A DNA stretch of 50,076 nt from Candidatus Latescibacterota bacterium (GTDB lineage Bacteria; Latescibacterota; UBA2968; GCA-2709665): positions 1 to 50,076 of the forward strand of contig JAAXHE010000139.1 of NCBI GenBank assembly GCA_012271065.1, read 5' to 3'. Made by a program: the position numbers and the translations under genes. Positions within the stretch are counted from its first letter, which is position 1; every line of letters starts with the position of its first letter. This document shows positions 24,246-33,375 of the stretch, one piece after another. The notes below the pieces were generated by a model that searched no databases, was not told the DNA's origin, and worked only from the letters and a program-made list of their open reading frames with translations.

Positions 24246-25568
24246 TTATCCACCGAGAAGTCCATAGTCCCTGATCTTCCTTCGGAGCGTCGGCCGCGAC
24301 ACGCCCAGGATCTCGCAAGCCATGCCCCGGTTCCAGCCCGTCGCATTCAGGACCTGCTCAATATGCCGGCGTTCCACGTCCGAGAGGGTCAACGGTTCTT
24401 CGGAATCGGGCGATTCATCCGAGATCAGACCCTTCAGGTGATTACACTGGATCGTATGCCCCCGGCAAAGGAGCGCCGCCCTCACCAGAACATTCTGCAA
24501 TTCCCGGACGTTACCCGGCCACGGATGGACCATCAGCCTGTGCATGGCTTCCTGAGAGATGCCCCCCAGGCTCCGGCCGGTACGGCGGCGGACCTCGCTC
24601 AGCGTGCGCCGCGCAAGCAAGGGTATGTCCGCAAGGCGGTCGCGAAGTGGCGGCAGCAGGACGGTTACCTCGCTCAGCCGGTAGTAAAGGTCCACCCTGA
24701 ACATGCCTTTCGCCACCAACTGTTCCAGATCGGCATTCGTGGCCGCGACGACCCGTACATCCGGCCGTATCGATTCCTGGCCGCCCACACGCCGGAATTC
24801 GACCTGGTCCAGAACACGCAGCAGCTTGGCCTGGAAGCCTGGAAGCGCATCGCCGATTTCATCCAGAAATAGCGTGCCGTGGCTGGCCTGCTCAAAACAT
24901 CCCGCGCGTCGCCCCGACGCTCCCGTGAAGGCGCCCCGTTCGTGCCCGAACAATTCGCTCTCGGTGAGGGTCTCCATAACTGCCACACAATTCAGGGCTA
25001 CGAACGCCCCCGACCTTCGCGACGCACGATGGATTTCCCTGGCCATCAACTCCTTGCCGGTGCCGCTTTCTCCACCTATCAGTACCGTTGCGGAAGTGCC
25101 GGCGACCGCGGCAACCGTCTTCAGCGCTTCGACCATCTTCTGCGAACGTCCTACAACCATTTCGCCGCCGATGTCAGAGACGGGTTCCAGCGGGCTCGCT
25201 TCTAACGGTGGCGGGTTCCGCTCCCTGCGCAGCCGGTAGAGCAATCCGTCCAGCGTGGGATCATCCACTGGCTTGGAAAGACAGTCAAAAGCGCCACCCG
25301 AGATGGCCGAGTAAACCTTGTCTGGAGAGAATCCCTCGCTCACCATGACGACCGGCGTAAAGCGGTGGGCCTCCTCGAGTACCGGAAAACCACCGCCGTC
25401 CGGGAGTTCGGCTTCGGCGAATACCCATGCGGGGCGTCCGCGCCGGTAAAGTCTCAAGCCCTCGCGGGCGGTTCCCGCGCACGCGACGCTCACCCCGCGC
25501 CGCGTCAACCGGTCCTTCATTTCCTTCCGGAATCGACTGTCGCCGTCCACCAGAAGCACGCGCTGCAT
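24246..25568 (-). CDS. Sigma-54 activator with atypical receiver domain (NtrC family)
   Basis: A 440-residue protein. Residues 1-115 are a receiver domain with the acidic pair (VDGDS, D8 and D10), S/T position (VMVSEG) and lysine (SKPVDD) intact, but the phosphorylated Asp is Glu52 (FAEAELPDGGG). The AAA+ domain has Walker A GESGTGKE, the sigma-54 contact motif GAFTGA and Walker B GTLFLDEIGD. A Fis-type helix-turn-helix (GMACEILGVSRPTLRRKI) ends the protein. It would activate sigma-54 promoters, perhaps without a kinase since Glu can mimic phospho-Asp. The ATG at 25566-25568 has GGAGG 7 bases upstream. No histidine kinase gene is nearby and its targets are unknown. Confidence 0.9.
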   Translation of the reverse strand: MQRVLLVDGDSRFRKEMKDRLTRRGVSVACAGTAREGLRLYRRGRPAWVFAEAELPDGGGFPVLEEAHRFTPVVMVSEGFSPDKVYSAISGGAFDCLSKPVDDPTLDGLLYRLRRERNPPPLEASPLEPVSDIGGEMVVGRSQKMVEALKTVAAVAGTSATVLIGGESGTGKELMAREIHRASRRSGAFVALNCVAVMETLTESELFGHERGAFTGASGRRAGCFEQASHGTLFLDEIGDALPGFQAKLLRVLDQVEFRRVGGQESIRPDVRVVAATNADLEQLVAKGMFRVDLYYRLSEVTVLLPPLRDRLADIPLLARRTLSEVRRRTGRSLGGISQEAMHRLMVHPWPGNVRELQNVLVRAALLCRGHTIQCNHLKGLISDESPDSEEPLTLSDVERRHIEQVLNATGWNRGMACEILGVSRPTLRRKIRDYGLLGG

Positions 25569-25869
25569 AGACCATCCTCCATTTTGTGACCCGTACACAA
25601 CCGACGAACTCCCGGGTTGCTATGCAGGACACGTGCCGGGGGGACGATCTCAGGGAATGAAAAGTCGCAAGTCCCGTCTTTACAGCAACCACCGCGCATG
25701 TCTTGCACGATACGGACACCGCCGTTCGCAATCATCTGTCTGGCGACGCGGGACAACTCATGCGAAAGGCGTCGTATACGGTGCGTCATATGGTCGAACT
25801 TCCTGTACTTCCTCCGGGGCGGACCGCCCGGCGCGGGTTCAGGCCGCTGCGGCAAATCCAGTCACAAAA
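25569..25869. other. Stretch upstream of the sigma-54 activator
   Basis: No convincing gene. A minus-strand frame of about 90 codons starting near 25789 with a cysteine cluster (GGCCKDGTC) runs into the activator gene for 52 bases, but it lacks a proper ribosome binding site. The region should also hold the promoter of the activator, since a strong terminator lies at its far end. Confidence 0.4.
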
Positions 25870-25908
25870 AAACAGCAGAGCGCAGTCGGGGACCGCGCTC
25901 TGCTGTTT
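25870..25908 (-). terminator. Rho-independent terminator of the FN3 lipoprotein gene
   Basis: AAACAGCAGAGCGC (25870-25883) pairs perfectly with GCGCTCTGCTGTTT (25895-25908). On the minus strand a run of T (from the A-run at 25866-25872) follows directly. It lies downstream of the lipoprotein gene and the repeat element. Confidence 0.85.
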
Positions 25909-25938
25909 GCGAACCTTCCAAATCTGAAGGGAAACATT

Positions 25939-26100
25939 ACAGCCCGTTGAAAAAGCCCATCCGGGCTACGGTCGGCTCTTGTGGCCGAATGACTGCGTTG
26001 CACTCCCTCGCCGAATCCCGCGATTCGCCTCGGTCGTGCGCCTTGTCTTCGGCCACAATGGCTCGGCCTCGCCTGCAGAGTGACTTTTCCAACGCACTGC
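25939..26100. repeat. Non-coding repeat with inverted ends (family I, full-length)
   Basis: A 162-base element. The left end CAGCCCGTTGAAAAAGCC is matched in inverted orientation by the right end CAGTGCGTTGGAAAAGTC with a few mismatches. Inside, TTGTGGCCGAA (25979-25989) and TTCGGCCACAA (26048-26058) form a perfect 11-base inverted repeat, with a smaller CGAATC/GATTCG hairpin between them. The whole element can fold into one long hairpin. About 38 bases of the left end recur, inverted, at 42227-42264. It begins at the stop codon of the FN3 gene. It is MITE- or REP-like and carries no protein. Confidence 0.6.
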
Positions 26101-28376
26101 TACGGCACCGAGACTACGACCGGGTCCGAAGAATGACTGATATCGTCTCCTCTAACGGAAACCACTCGATAGATGTACGTGCCGCCGGATTCGACGTTGG
26201 TGTCGATATACTTGTTGTCTCTCAGCTGGTATGACACGGTCTCGAAAACGTCGCTCGATCGCGTGCTCACCCGCTGCCGATTCACCCGGAATTGCGTGAT
26301 GCCGGGAGGCGCTCTCCACGTGACGATTACGACGGTCCCCTCTTCGGGAAGATTACGCACGACAGCGGCGACATTGGTCGGCCTGGCAATTCTGCTGCCC
26401 GGTCCGGTCTGCAGCGACACGGTACTCGAGGCGGGGCCCTCGTTTCCACTGGCGTCGATCGCGCGCACGTGGTAATTGTACGTTGTGGATGTCTCCAGGT
26501 CTTTGTCCACGTAGCTCAACGTAGTCGAGTCGATTGTCGCCAGCCACTCGAATCCGGCTGATCCTGAACCTTCCGACCTGTAAATCCTGTACTGATGCAG
26601 GCCTGTCTGCTCCGAACCGTCCTCATCGGTCGTTGGCGCCCGCCAACTCAACTCGATATCAGTATCGCCGGACAATTTCGCGTACAGGAATTCAGGAGGC
26701 GCGGGCGCCAGGTCGTCGTCCAGCACGGTTGCCAGAACGAAGTCCGACAATCTGCTGTTGAGCCCGCCCGAGCCCAACGCACGCACACGATACGCATAGG
26801 TTCTTCCACCGGCCAGCGGCGAATCCACATAGGCCGGCCACGGGGTGATGAACGTGGAGAAAACGTCCGGCCGCAGCGGGTCGCTGTAGCGCAACACTTC
26901 GTAACCGCTCAGCTGCGCCTCTGAGTTCGGCGCCCAGGTCAGTGAAATCTTGGCCTTGCCGGCAATTGCCGTAACCCGTTCAGGGGTGGCAAGACCAGGC
27001 GTGCTGACGGACAGGGGCGCAGACCGCGGTCCACCGTTCCTCGCGAAGTCGACCGCGTTTACGGTGTAATAATACAGGGTAAGCGGCTCTACGGTCGTAT
27101 CCCGGTACGTGGTCTGTGCGCCCGGTACCTGCGCCATCTCCACGAACGAACTGGCGGTCTCTTTAGACCGGAAAACCCGGTAGTGTGAAAGCCCTGTCAA
27201 CTCGTCGCCGTCGTCATCCCTTGTGGGAGCCGCCCAACTGAGCAAGACGACGCCCGCATTCTCATCATCGAGACTGACGCTCAGGTCCGACGGCGCGGCC
27301 GGCGGCGATTCATCCGCCTCGGCCTGGCCATCGACAAAGGGTGACGCATCACCCACGACAATGCCACGTTCGGGATCCTGTATAACCGTCTTAACCCGGT
27401 AAAAGTAGACCTCATCGACCTGAACGTCCGTATCTATATACAGGGTCTGGGCCGTCGTGAACGGACCATCTGCCGATACGGGCTCAAAGGGCGCCTGGGT
27501 GGAGTTCGACCGCAGCACCAGATAACCCAGGAGGTTGTCTTCGTTCGACGGGTTCCAATGCAACTCGATCTTGCCAACCTTGCCTACCGTCCGCACGCCA
27601 TCCGGCGGGGCTATGCCTGGCGCCGGCGCGCTTACCGATGCGGACCGTGAACGCGCGCTTTCGTTGTCGAACCTGTCGATGGCGGAGACCTGATAGAAAT
27701 ACCGGGCATCGGTTTCCAGCTGCGTTGTATCCGTATACGTCGTCTGTGAGGCGGGAACCGTGGCAAGCAGGACATACGCGTCTTCAGAGTCCCTCGCCCT
27801 GAATACCCGGTAACCGTCCAGTCCGGTCAGGTCCTGGTTGTCTGCGTCCACTCTCGGCGCATCCCAGACGAGCGCCACGTGACCGGTGTTTTCGTCTCTG
27901 ACGGCGGCAAGATTCGCGGGGGAAGCCGGCGGCCTGTTGTCTTCACGTACCTCGGCGCTGACGAAGGCGGACCTCTCGCTGGATTGTCCGTTGACATCCA
28001 CGGTGGTGATTCTATAGAAATAGACCCTGGAAGCCGAAACATCCATCGTGGAGTCGACAAAGACCGTGCGGCCGGTGGTTACATTCGCATCGTTCGATTC
28101 GCCGCGCAGCCGGGTATAGTCGCCCGTGGCCGATGTGGCGCGCCAGACGCCGTATCCCGCGAGTTCATTGATTTTTACGGCGTCCCATGTCAACAGAATT
28201 CGGCCGATTTCTCCCTGCGCACGGATGTTTCCGGGGGGTTGCAGCGCTCCGCCGCCGGGAAAATTGGGATCGACCGGGTTTTCCCGCTCGCGACCGCACC
28301 GCCCTGCCCCAGCCAGGACAATGGCCATCAGGCCCCACACACCGAGTCGGATCGGGCTGAATTTCCAACGCGCCAT
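26100..28376 (-). CDS. Lipoprotein-like protein with seven fibronectin type III domains
   Basis: A 758-residue protein. The signal region (VWGLMAIVLAGAGRCGRERENP) resembles a lipoprotein signal, but the residue before the Cys is Arg. Seven FN3 domains of about 100 residues follow, each ending in a Y-x-Y-R/H-V/I strand. They alternate between two types. Domains 2, 4 and 6 have an acidic loop and TGL-x-x-YR(V/I)(F/Y)R, for example DDDGDELTGLSHYRVFRS. Domains 1, 3, 5 and 7 lack it. Probable role: surface-exposed or periplasmic binding and adhesion. AAGGAG lies 6 bases before the ATG at 28374-28376. The stop lies on the edge of a non-coding repeat. Confidence 0.82.
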   Translation of the reverse strand: MARWKFSPIRLGVWGLMAIVLAGAGRCGRERENPVDPNFPGGGALQPPGNIRAQGEIGRILLTWDAVKINELAGYGVWRATSATGDYTRLRGESNDANVTTGRTVFVDSTMDVSASRVYFYRITTVDVNGQSSERSAFVSAEVREDNRPPASPANLAAVRDENTGHVALVWDAPRVDADNQDLTGLDGYRVFRARDSEDAYVLLATVPASQTTYTDTTQLETDARYFYQVSAIDRFDNESARSRSASVSAPAPGIAPPDGVRTVGKVGKIELHWNPSNEDNLLGYLVLRSNSTQAPFEPVSADGPFTTAQTLYIDTDVQVDEVYFYRVKTVIQDPERGIVVGDASPFVDGQAEADESPPAAPSDLSVSLDDENAGVVLLSWAAPTRDDDGDELTGLSHYRVFRSKETASSFVEMAQVPGAQTTYRDTTVEPLTLYYYTVNAVDFARNGGPRSAPLSVSTPGLATPERVTAIAGKAKISLTWAPNSEAQLSGYEVLRYSDPLRPDVFSTFITPWPAYVDSPLAGGRTYAYRVRALGSGGLNSRLSDFVLATVLDDDLAPAPPEFLYAKLSGDTDIELSWRAPTTDEDGSEQTGLHQYRIYRSEGSGSAGFEWLATIDSTTLSYVDKDLETSTTYNYHVRAIDASGNEGPASSTVSLQTGPGSRIARPTNVAAVVRNLPEEGTVVIVTWRAPPGITQFRVNRQRVSTRSSDVFETVSYQLRDNKYIDTNVESGGTYIYRVVSVRGDDISHSSDPVVVSVP

Positions 28377-28446
28377 AAACCTCTCCTTCATGCGCAAGAA
28401 ATGCGAATCTGTGCGGCCCACCTTCAGACGACCCCGGCCGCCACCA

Positions 28447-28884
28447 CTAAAAATGCCTTTTGACGGCGACTTTGACCATTCTCTTGTCGACGTCGCTCGT
28501 CAGGTCCACGTTGAGCTTCCTTTTCTGACGTATCTTCACGGGATCCTCGTCGACACCGCTCGAGAGAATCAGACGCAACCCACTGGCCAGCAGGACGACA
28601 GATAGCCCGACGCTCATTTTGCTCTTGGTATCGTAGGTACCCGTACGGTCGAACAGACGCTCCGCCTCTTCGGAAGTTCGGGCGAGCTTGTAATCGTCGT
28701 AGGACCGGTTGGCGTCCCGGCGGAAGTCAACGGCTTTCTTGGCCATAAACGCGCTTCCGCCCAAAAACAGAACGCCGAATGTCCGACGGGACGTAAATAC
28801 GGACTTCGCCTGAACCGGCTCGGCCGTCAGTCCGACCGCAACCGCAAGCAGACAGCAAAGGGTCTGCGGGACCCGCTTAAGCAT
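28447..28884 (-). CDS. Small exported or membrane protein of unknown function
   Basis: A 145-residue protein. The N-terminus has a signal peptide (LCCLLAVAVGLTAEPVQAKS) with a likely cleavage after VQA. Two later hydrophobic stretches (GVLFLGGSAFMA, VGLSVVLLASGLRLIL) suggest membrane association. The central YDDYKLARTSEEAERLFDRTGTYD is typical of small outer-envelope proteins that precede lipoproteins. The ATG at 28882-28884 has AGGAG 7 bases upstream. It lies 70 bases upstream of the FN3 lipoprotein gene and probably shares its transcript. Family not recognised. Confidence 0.65.
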   Translation of the reverse strand: MLKRVPQTLCCLLAVAVGLTAEPVQAKSVFTSRRTFGVLFLGGSAFMAKKAVDFRRDANRSYDDYKLARTSEEAERLFDRTGTYDTKSKMSVGLSVVLLASGLRLILSSGVDEDPVKIRQKRKLNVDLTSDVDKRMVKVAVKRHF

Positions 28885-29307
28885 AATCACACTCCTGCAA
28901 ATCGAAAACCGTTCTCCCGCCTGTCAGTAGAGTTAGACAGCATGAATCGAGCAAAAGTTTCGCCGATTCTCCTCAGACACGAGTATCCGTACGGAGATGG
29001 CGCGCGGCCCGGAGCGTTCGACAGATGCCAGAAGTTTGATAGATCCTGGAAATGACGTCATTGCGGGAGGCTTGTGCGGCAGCAGGGCAGTGAACATGGA
29101 GGAAAAGACGGTGTTCTGTCCCTGAATTAACTGCCCGAATCCGGTTGAATCGCCCGTCTCGCATCCTTCGACAGGCTCAACACAAGCAACGCCGTGAGAC
29201 GGGATGAATCGGCGGGAGAGTGGCGAGACATTCTTGGGACAGGGCACCAGGACAGTATAACAATTCGGGAACCGAAAGGCAACCCGAAATCGGCACGCGG
29301 TATTCGC
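28885..29307. other. Intergenic stretch carrying a repeat
   Basis: The 423 bases between the small exported protein and the RDD gene contain the family II repeat at 29111-29250. The remainder shows no open frame with a ribosome binding site. The 40 bases next to 28884 must hold the promoter of the downstream genes, but I cannot pick its boxes. Confidence 0.5.
29111..29250. repeat. Non-coding repeat with inverted ends (family II, copy A)
   Basis: A 140-base element. Left end GTGTTCTGTCCC, and right end GGGACAGGGCACCAG, whose reverse complement CTGGTGCCCTGTCCC resembles the left end. The interior AAGCAACGCCGTGAGACGGG and ATGAATCGGCGG recur in copy B at 34713-34922. No protein is encoded. It is likely a MITE-like or extragenic palindromic element. 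Confidence 0.6.
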
Positions 29308-30078
29308 CTAATCGTAGATCCGGTCTTCGTCGGTCTTTTCCCAGGTGCGGTATTCCCTCACCACGCATGTGCCCGCAAGCTTGTCGTGAAGCGACTGTTT
29401 TCTCCCGTCTCGGATTATCCAGAGGATGCTGACGCCCAGCGTCAGCCCGAATAGAAGGTACTGCCCCCAGAACCTTATCAGCGCCAGCGTTACACCGACG
29501 GGTTCCCCCGTCGTCCGGACAAGCCGGATACCGACCTCCCGCATTCCCGGCGTACTTCCTGTGCGACCCCACGCCGGCACCGTCAGCACCGCCCTGAAAA
29601 CCAGAAAACACAGTGTAACCAGGCACAGCTGCAACCACTGCTTCTCGTTTTTCCACGCCGCCGAATCGCCGGCAATCAGTCCCGTGACGAACTGTCGCAG
29701 CGGCGACGGACCCCGGCGTTCGGAGACAACAGCGGCCGGCGGCCCGTCGCTCCCGAAGCTCGATACGAGTTGAAGCACCGACCATCCTGCGAGAAACAAT
29801 GCCCCCAGAATCAGAAGGTGTATGAAGAGATCGATCAGGCTTGCCCAGAGACGGCGGGGGATGCCCGCCGGCACGGGCTTCGCCAGGGTCTGCCAGCCGG
29901 GCTGGCGCTCCAGACCCGCCTGCCGCCGCTCGATCTCCTCAAGCAATATCCGCGCCCGCAGCGGATATTCCCCGCTGTCCACGTGCGCGAACATGTCCTC
30001 CAGTTCCGACAGCGAACAGGACCGAATGCGGTTCTCGTAGGCGATGTCTTCAGAACCCGCTTCCGCACCCGATTCCAT
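29308..30078 (-). CDS. RDD family membrane protein
   Basis: A 256-residue protein. Residues 1-70 are soluble and helical (SLSELEDMFAHVDSGEYPLRA). The RDD domain follows: RRLWASLIDLFIHLLILGALF (first membrane helix, with the R and D that name the family), a second helix near 150-165, GMREVGIRLVRTTGEPVG, and a last helix before SLHDKLAGTCVV. RDD proteins are small membrane proteins of mostly unknown role, some linked to ion or sulfur-compound transport. GGAG lies 5 bases before the ATG. The gene starts 30 bases after the RND pump gene stop and is probably in its operon. Confidence 0.85.
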   Translation of the reverse strand: MESGAEAGSEDIAYENRIRSCSLSELEDMFAHVDSGEYPLRARILLEEIERRQAGLERQPGWQTLAKPVPAGIPRRLWASLIDLFIHLLILGALFLAGWSVLQLVSSFGSDGPPAAVVSERRGPSPLRQFVTGLIAGDSAAWKNEKQWLQLCLVTLCFLVFRAVLTVPAWGRTGSTPGMREVGIRLVRTTGEPVGVTLALIRFWGQYLLFGLTLGVSILWIIRDGRKQSLHDKLAGTCVVREYRTWEKTDEDRIYD

Positions 30079-30108
30079 ATCGACTCCAGCGGACCCTCGA
30101 GCCCGCTC

Positions 30109-33100
30109 CTATTCCTTGCGGTCAACGATTGAATAGAGCGTGGGTATCAGTACCAGCGTGACCAGCGTCGAAATCACAAGGCCCCCAATTACGGTAATCG
30201 CCATAGGAGCTCGGATTTCCGCGCCCTGCCCCACAGGGAAGACGACGTTCAGGGCCCCCATGATGTAATTCAGGGCCCCGACGGGCACAACGTTCGCGAG
30301 ACCGGACTCCACGTTTGCCACGAATGGCCTGAAATCGAAGATGCCAAGGGCCATCGGCAACAACCCAAGCACCGTCGTGGACGTGGTCATCAGAATGGGA
30401 CGCAGCCTTACCTGGCATGCACGCTCGATGGCCTCCCGCTTCCCCATTCCCCGGTCCCGGCGCAGCGCATTGATATAGTCGATCAATACGATCGCATTGT
30501 TCACGACGATTCCCGCCAGCATGATCAGCCCGATCAGCACCACCACGCTCACTGTCTGACTCGTAACCAGCAACATCCAGACCACACCGACGAGGCCGAA
30601 GGGAATCGAGAACATGATAACGAATGGATGGATCAGCGACTCGAACTGTGAAGCCATGACCAGGTACACCAGAAACACCGCCAGCAAAATGGCCAGCTGC
30701 ATACTCTCGAACGACCGTTTTTGCTCTTCGTTCTGGCCGCCGATCTTGACATGGTAGTCAGGAGGATAGACCATCTCGCGAATCACGGATTCGATGTCGG
30801 CCACCGCCTCGCTCAGGCTTCGTCCCTCGAGGTTCGCGGAAACGACCGCCACCCGCTCCTGATCCGCCCTCAGGATCTCGGCAGGCCCCATTTCGACAGA
30901 CAGGTCGGCAACCACGGCGAGGGGGATGGGGGCCGACGCACCTGCCGGACTTACGATAAGCCGTTTAAGATCTTCCACCGTGGCCCGGTGACGTTCATCC
31001 GCACGCACGCGAATATCCACCTTCCTGTCGCCCTGGGCAAACTCCGTGGCCACCTCCCCCTGGATCTTGTTCCGTACGAGACTGCCGATCTCGTCAATGC
31101 TTGTGCCCATCTGCGCGACCCACTTTCGATTGAAGCGGATCTGTACCTCCGGATTGCCCCCTTCCGCGCTTGTCTTCACGTCGACAAGACCGGGGACGTC
31201 TTCCAGCCTGCGTGCCAGCTCGTCGGAAAGCGTGCGCAAGGTACGAAGGTTGTAACCCGATATCTCGACCTCGACTGGCGTCCGCGATGAAAAAAACGAA
31301 GGGCGGGTGAATTTGCACTCTGCCGCCGGCAACCCACGGAACGCACGCCTCAGCCTGTCCATCACGGCATCTTCCCGTGCCCGAATGATGCCCTCTTTCA
31401 GCGCTACATGTATCTGCCCGACGTTCTCACGCTCCTCTCCCGCGGAGCCATCGGAAGACCCGCTCAGGCCGACGGTACTGTAGACCAAATCCACCTCCTG
31501 CTGTGCCTGGACGATCCGTTCCATGCCACGTATCGTCCGTTCAGTGGCAACGAGAGGGGTACCCACCGGCATGGCCACGGAGATACTGAATTCGCCCTGA
31601 CTCATCTCCGGAATCAGCTCGCTGCCAAGAAGACCGGCCAGCAATCCCGACACCCCCGCAAGCGCCAGCGCGACACCGAGCACCACCGCGCGATGCCCGA
31701 GCGCCCAGCCGATCACCCTCGGGTAGATTCGAAATATGCCGCCCAATACCCGTTCGAAGAGCCAGAAAACCGGATTCAGGAGGGTGACCAACCCTTTAAC
31801 CAGCGCCCTGCCCGCCCGCAGGACAATACCGAACCCCGTTGTCAGACCCGGGGTGGCGCCTGGACGCGGGAGGCCGGTTGCCGTCCCCGGCGGGGCATCC
31901 TTCCGACCAAAGTCAAAGGACGCCAGCATGGGAATCAGGGTGAGCGCCACGAGCAGGGAGGCCACCAGGGAGAACGTGACGGTCAACGCCTGGTCTCTGA
32001 ACAACTGACCGGCGATCCCTTCCACAAATACGATGGGTACGAAGACGCAGATCGTGGTCAGAGTGGAAGCCACCACCGCTTTCCCCACCTCACTGGCTCC
32101 CTTCACCGTCGCCTCCGACGACGACAGTCCCTCCTCGCGGTACCGCTGTACGCTTTCAAGTACGACAATGGAATTGTCCACCAGCATCCCGATGCCCAGC
32201 GCCAATCCGCCGAGGGACATGATGTTCAGGCTGACATCCGAGCTGAACATCAGCAGAAACGTGCAAACGACGGAGATCGGGATTGAGAGGCTGATTATCG
32301 CGGTGCTTCCAGGATTCCCAAGGAACAGATAGAGCACCAGAACGGCCAGAACTCCGCCCATGATCGCCGTGTTGAGTACTTCCGCCACGGACGCCCTTAT
32401 AAACGTCGCCTGACTGAACACCACCTCGATGCGCGTGCCGGCCGGCAAGGCGCCCGCCTCTTTCTCGATACGCTCCAGCGCCCCGTCTACCCGCGCGGCC
32501 ACGGTCACGGTATTGGCGTCGCCCTCCTTGTAGACGGCCAGCTCCACGCTCTCGCGCCCGTTCATTCGGTTGATGACCTTGCGTTCCTTGTGCCCCCTGA
32601 AGACGCGGCCCACGTCGGCGAGGGTAATCGCGGCGTCCCGACGTTCTCCGACAACGATATCCTTGATCTCATCGACCGAACGAAACTCGTTGACAGTACG
32701 CACGACGTACTCCGCCTCGCCGTCCTTCAGCTGACCGCCGGTCAGATTCACGTTCTCCTGTCCGAGGCGGGCGACGACCTGCTGAACCGGGATGCGCAGC
32801 GACGCCAGCCTGGGTTCATCCAGCTCAATGTGTATTTCCTCTTCAAGCCCTCCGTTCACGCGCGCCGCGGCCACGCCCTCGAGGCTTTCAAGGTCCAGTT
32901 TGATATGGTCCTCGGCCAACAGCCGAAGGGCGATCAGACCTTCGGGCCCGTGTAACCCGATACGCATGATCGGATCCAGCGACGGGTCGAAACGCAGCAG
33001 GACCGGTTTTTCCGCCCCTTGCGGAAGTTGCAACCGGTCCAGCTTTTCCCTGATGTCCAGCGATGCGAAGTCCATGTCCGTACCCCAGGAAAACTCCACG

Positions 33101-33375
33101 ACCACCTCGGAAACTCCCGGTCGGGACGTGGAGCTCACCCGGACGACATTCGTCACAACCCCTACGGCCCCCTCCACCGGCTCCGTCACCAGGCGTTCCA
33201 TTTCCGACGGCGCCGTGCCCTCGTATTCCGTGCGAACGGTCAGCGTGGGATACGTAATATCGGGCAGAAGATTGATCGAAAGCCGACGGAACGCAACCAG
33301 ACCGAAAATCACGGCAGCGACGACAAACATCGTAACCGTCACCCGACGGCGCGTCGAAAATGCGATCAATTTCAT
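30109..33375 (-). CDS. RND efflux transporter (HAE family, AcrB-like)
   Basis: A 1088-residue inner-membrane proton-driven exporter, the usual RND size with two repeats of one plus five helices and two large periplasmic loops. It starts with STRRRVTVTMFVVAAVIFGL. The fourth helix has GIGMLVDNSIVVLESV, keeping the first of the two proton-relay aspartates but with Asn in place of the second. Helix 10-11 signatures such as GLIMLAGIVVNNAIVLIDYIN and RPILMTTSTTVLGLLPMALG are intact. GGGAG lies 6 bases before the ATG, which overlaps the adaptor stop by 4 bases. No TolC-like channel is in the window, so it must use one encoded elsewhere. Confidence 0.93.
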   Translation of the reverse strand: MKLIAFSTRRRVTVTMFVVAAVIFGLVAFRRLSINLLPDITYPTLTVRTEYEGTAPSEMERLVTEPVEGAVGVVTNVVRVSSTSRPGVSEVVVEFSWGTDMDFASLDIREKLDRLQLPQGAEKPVLLRFDPSLDPIMRIGLHGPEGLIALRLLAEDHIKLDLESLEGVAAARVNGGLEEEIHIELDEPRLASLRIPVQQVVARLGQENVNLTGGQLKDGEAEYVVRTVNEFRSVDEIKDIVVGERRDAAITLADVGRVFRGHKERKVINRMNGRESVELAVYKEGDANTVTVAARVDGALERIEKEAGALPAGTRIEVVFSQATFIRASVAEVLNTAIMGGVLAVLVLYLFLGNPGSTAIISLSIPISVVCTFLLMFSSDVSLNIMSLGGLALGIGMLVDNSIVVLESVQRYREEGLSSSEATVKGASEVGKAVVASTLTTICVFVPIVFVEGIAGQLFRDQALTVTFSLVASLLVALTLIPMLASFDFGRKDAPPGTATGLPRPGATPGLTTGFGIVLRAGRALVKGLVTLLNPVFWLFERVLGGIFRIYPRVIGWALGHRAVVLGVALALAGVSGLLAGLLGSELIPEMSQGEFSISVAMPVGTPLVATERTIRGMERIVQAQQEVDLVYSTVGLSGSSDGSAGEERENVGQIHVALKEGIIRAREDAVMDRLRRAFRGLPAAECKFTRPSFFSSRTPVEVEISGYNLRTLRTLSDELARRLEDVPGLVDVKTSAEGGNPEVQIRFNRKWVAQMGTSIDEIGSLVRNKIQGEVATEFAQGDRKVDIRVRADERHRATVEDLKRLIVSPAGASAPIPLAVVADLSVEMGPAEILRADQERVAVVSANLEGRSLSEAVADIESVIREMVYPPDYHVKIGGQNEEQKRSFESMQLAILLAVFLVYLVMASQFESLIHPFVIMFSIPFGLVGVVWMLLVTSQTVSVVVLIGLIMLAGIVVNNAIVLIDYINALRRDRGMGKREAIERACQVRLRPILMTTSTTVLGLLPMALGIFDFRPFVANVESGLANVVPVGALNYIMGALNVVFPVGQGAEIRAPMAITVIGGLVISTLVTLVLIPTLYSIVDRKE

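Noticed and set aside
25517..25789. A cysteine-containing small frame upstream of the sigma-54 activator
   Set aside because: It overlaps the activator gene by 52 bases and has no proper ribosome binding site; not enough to call a gene.
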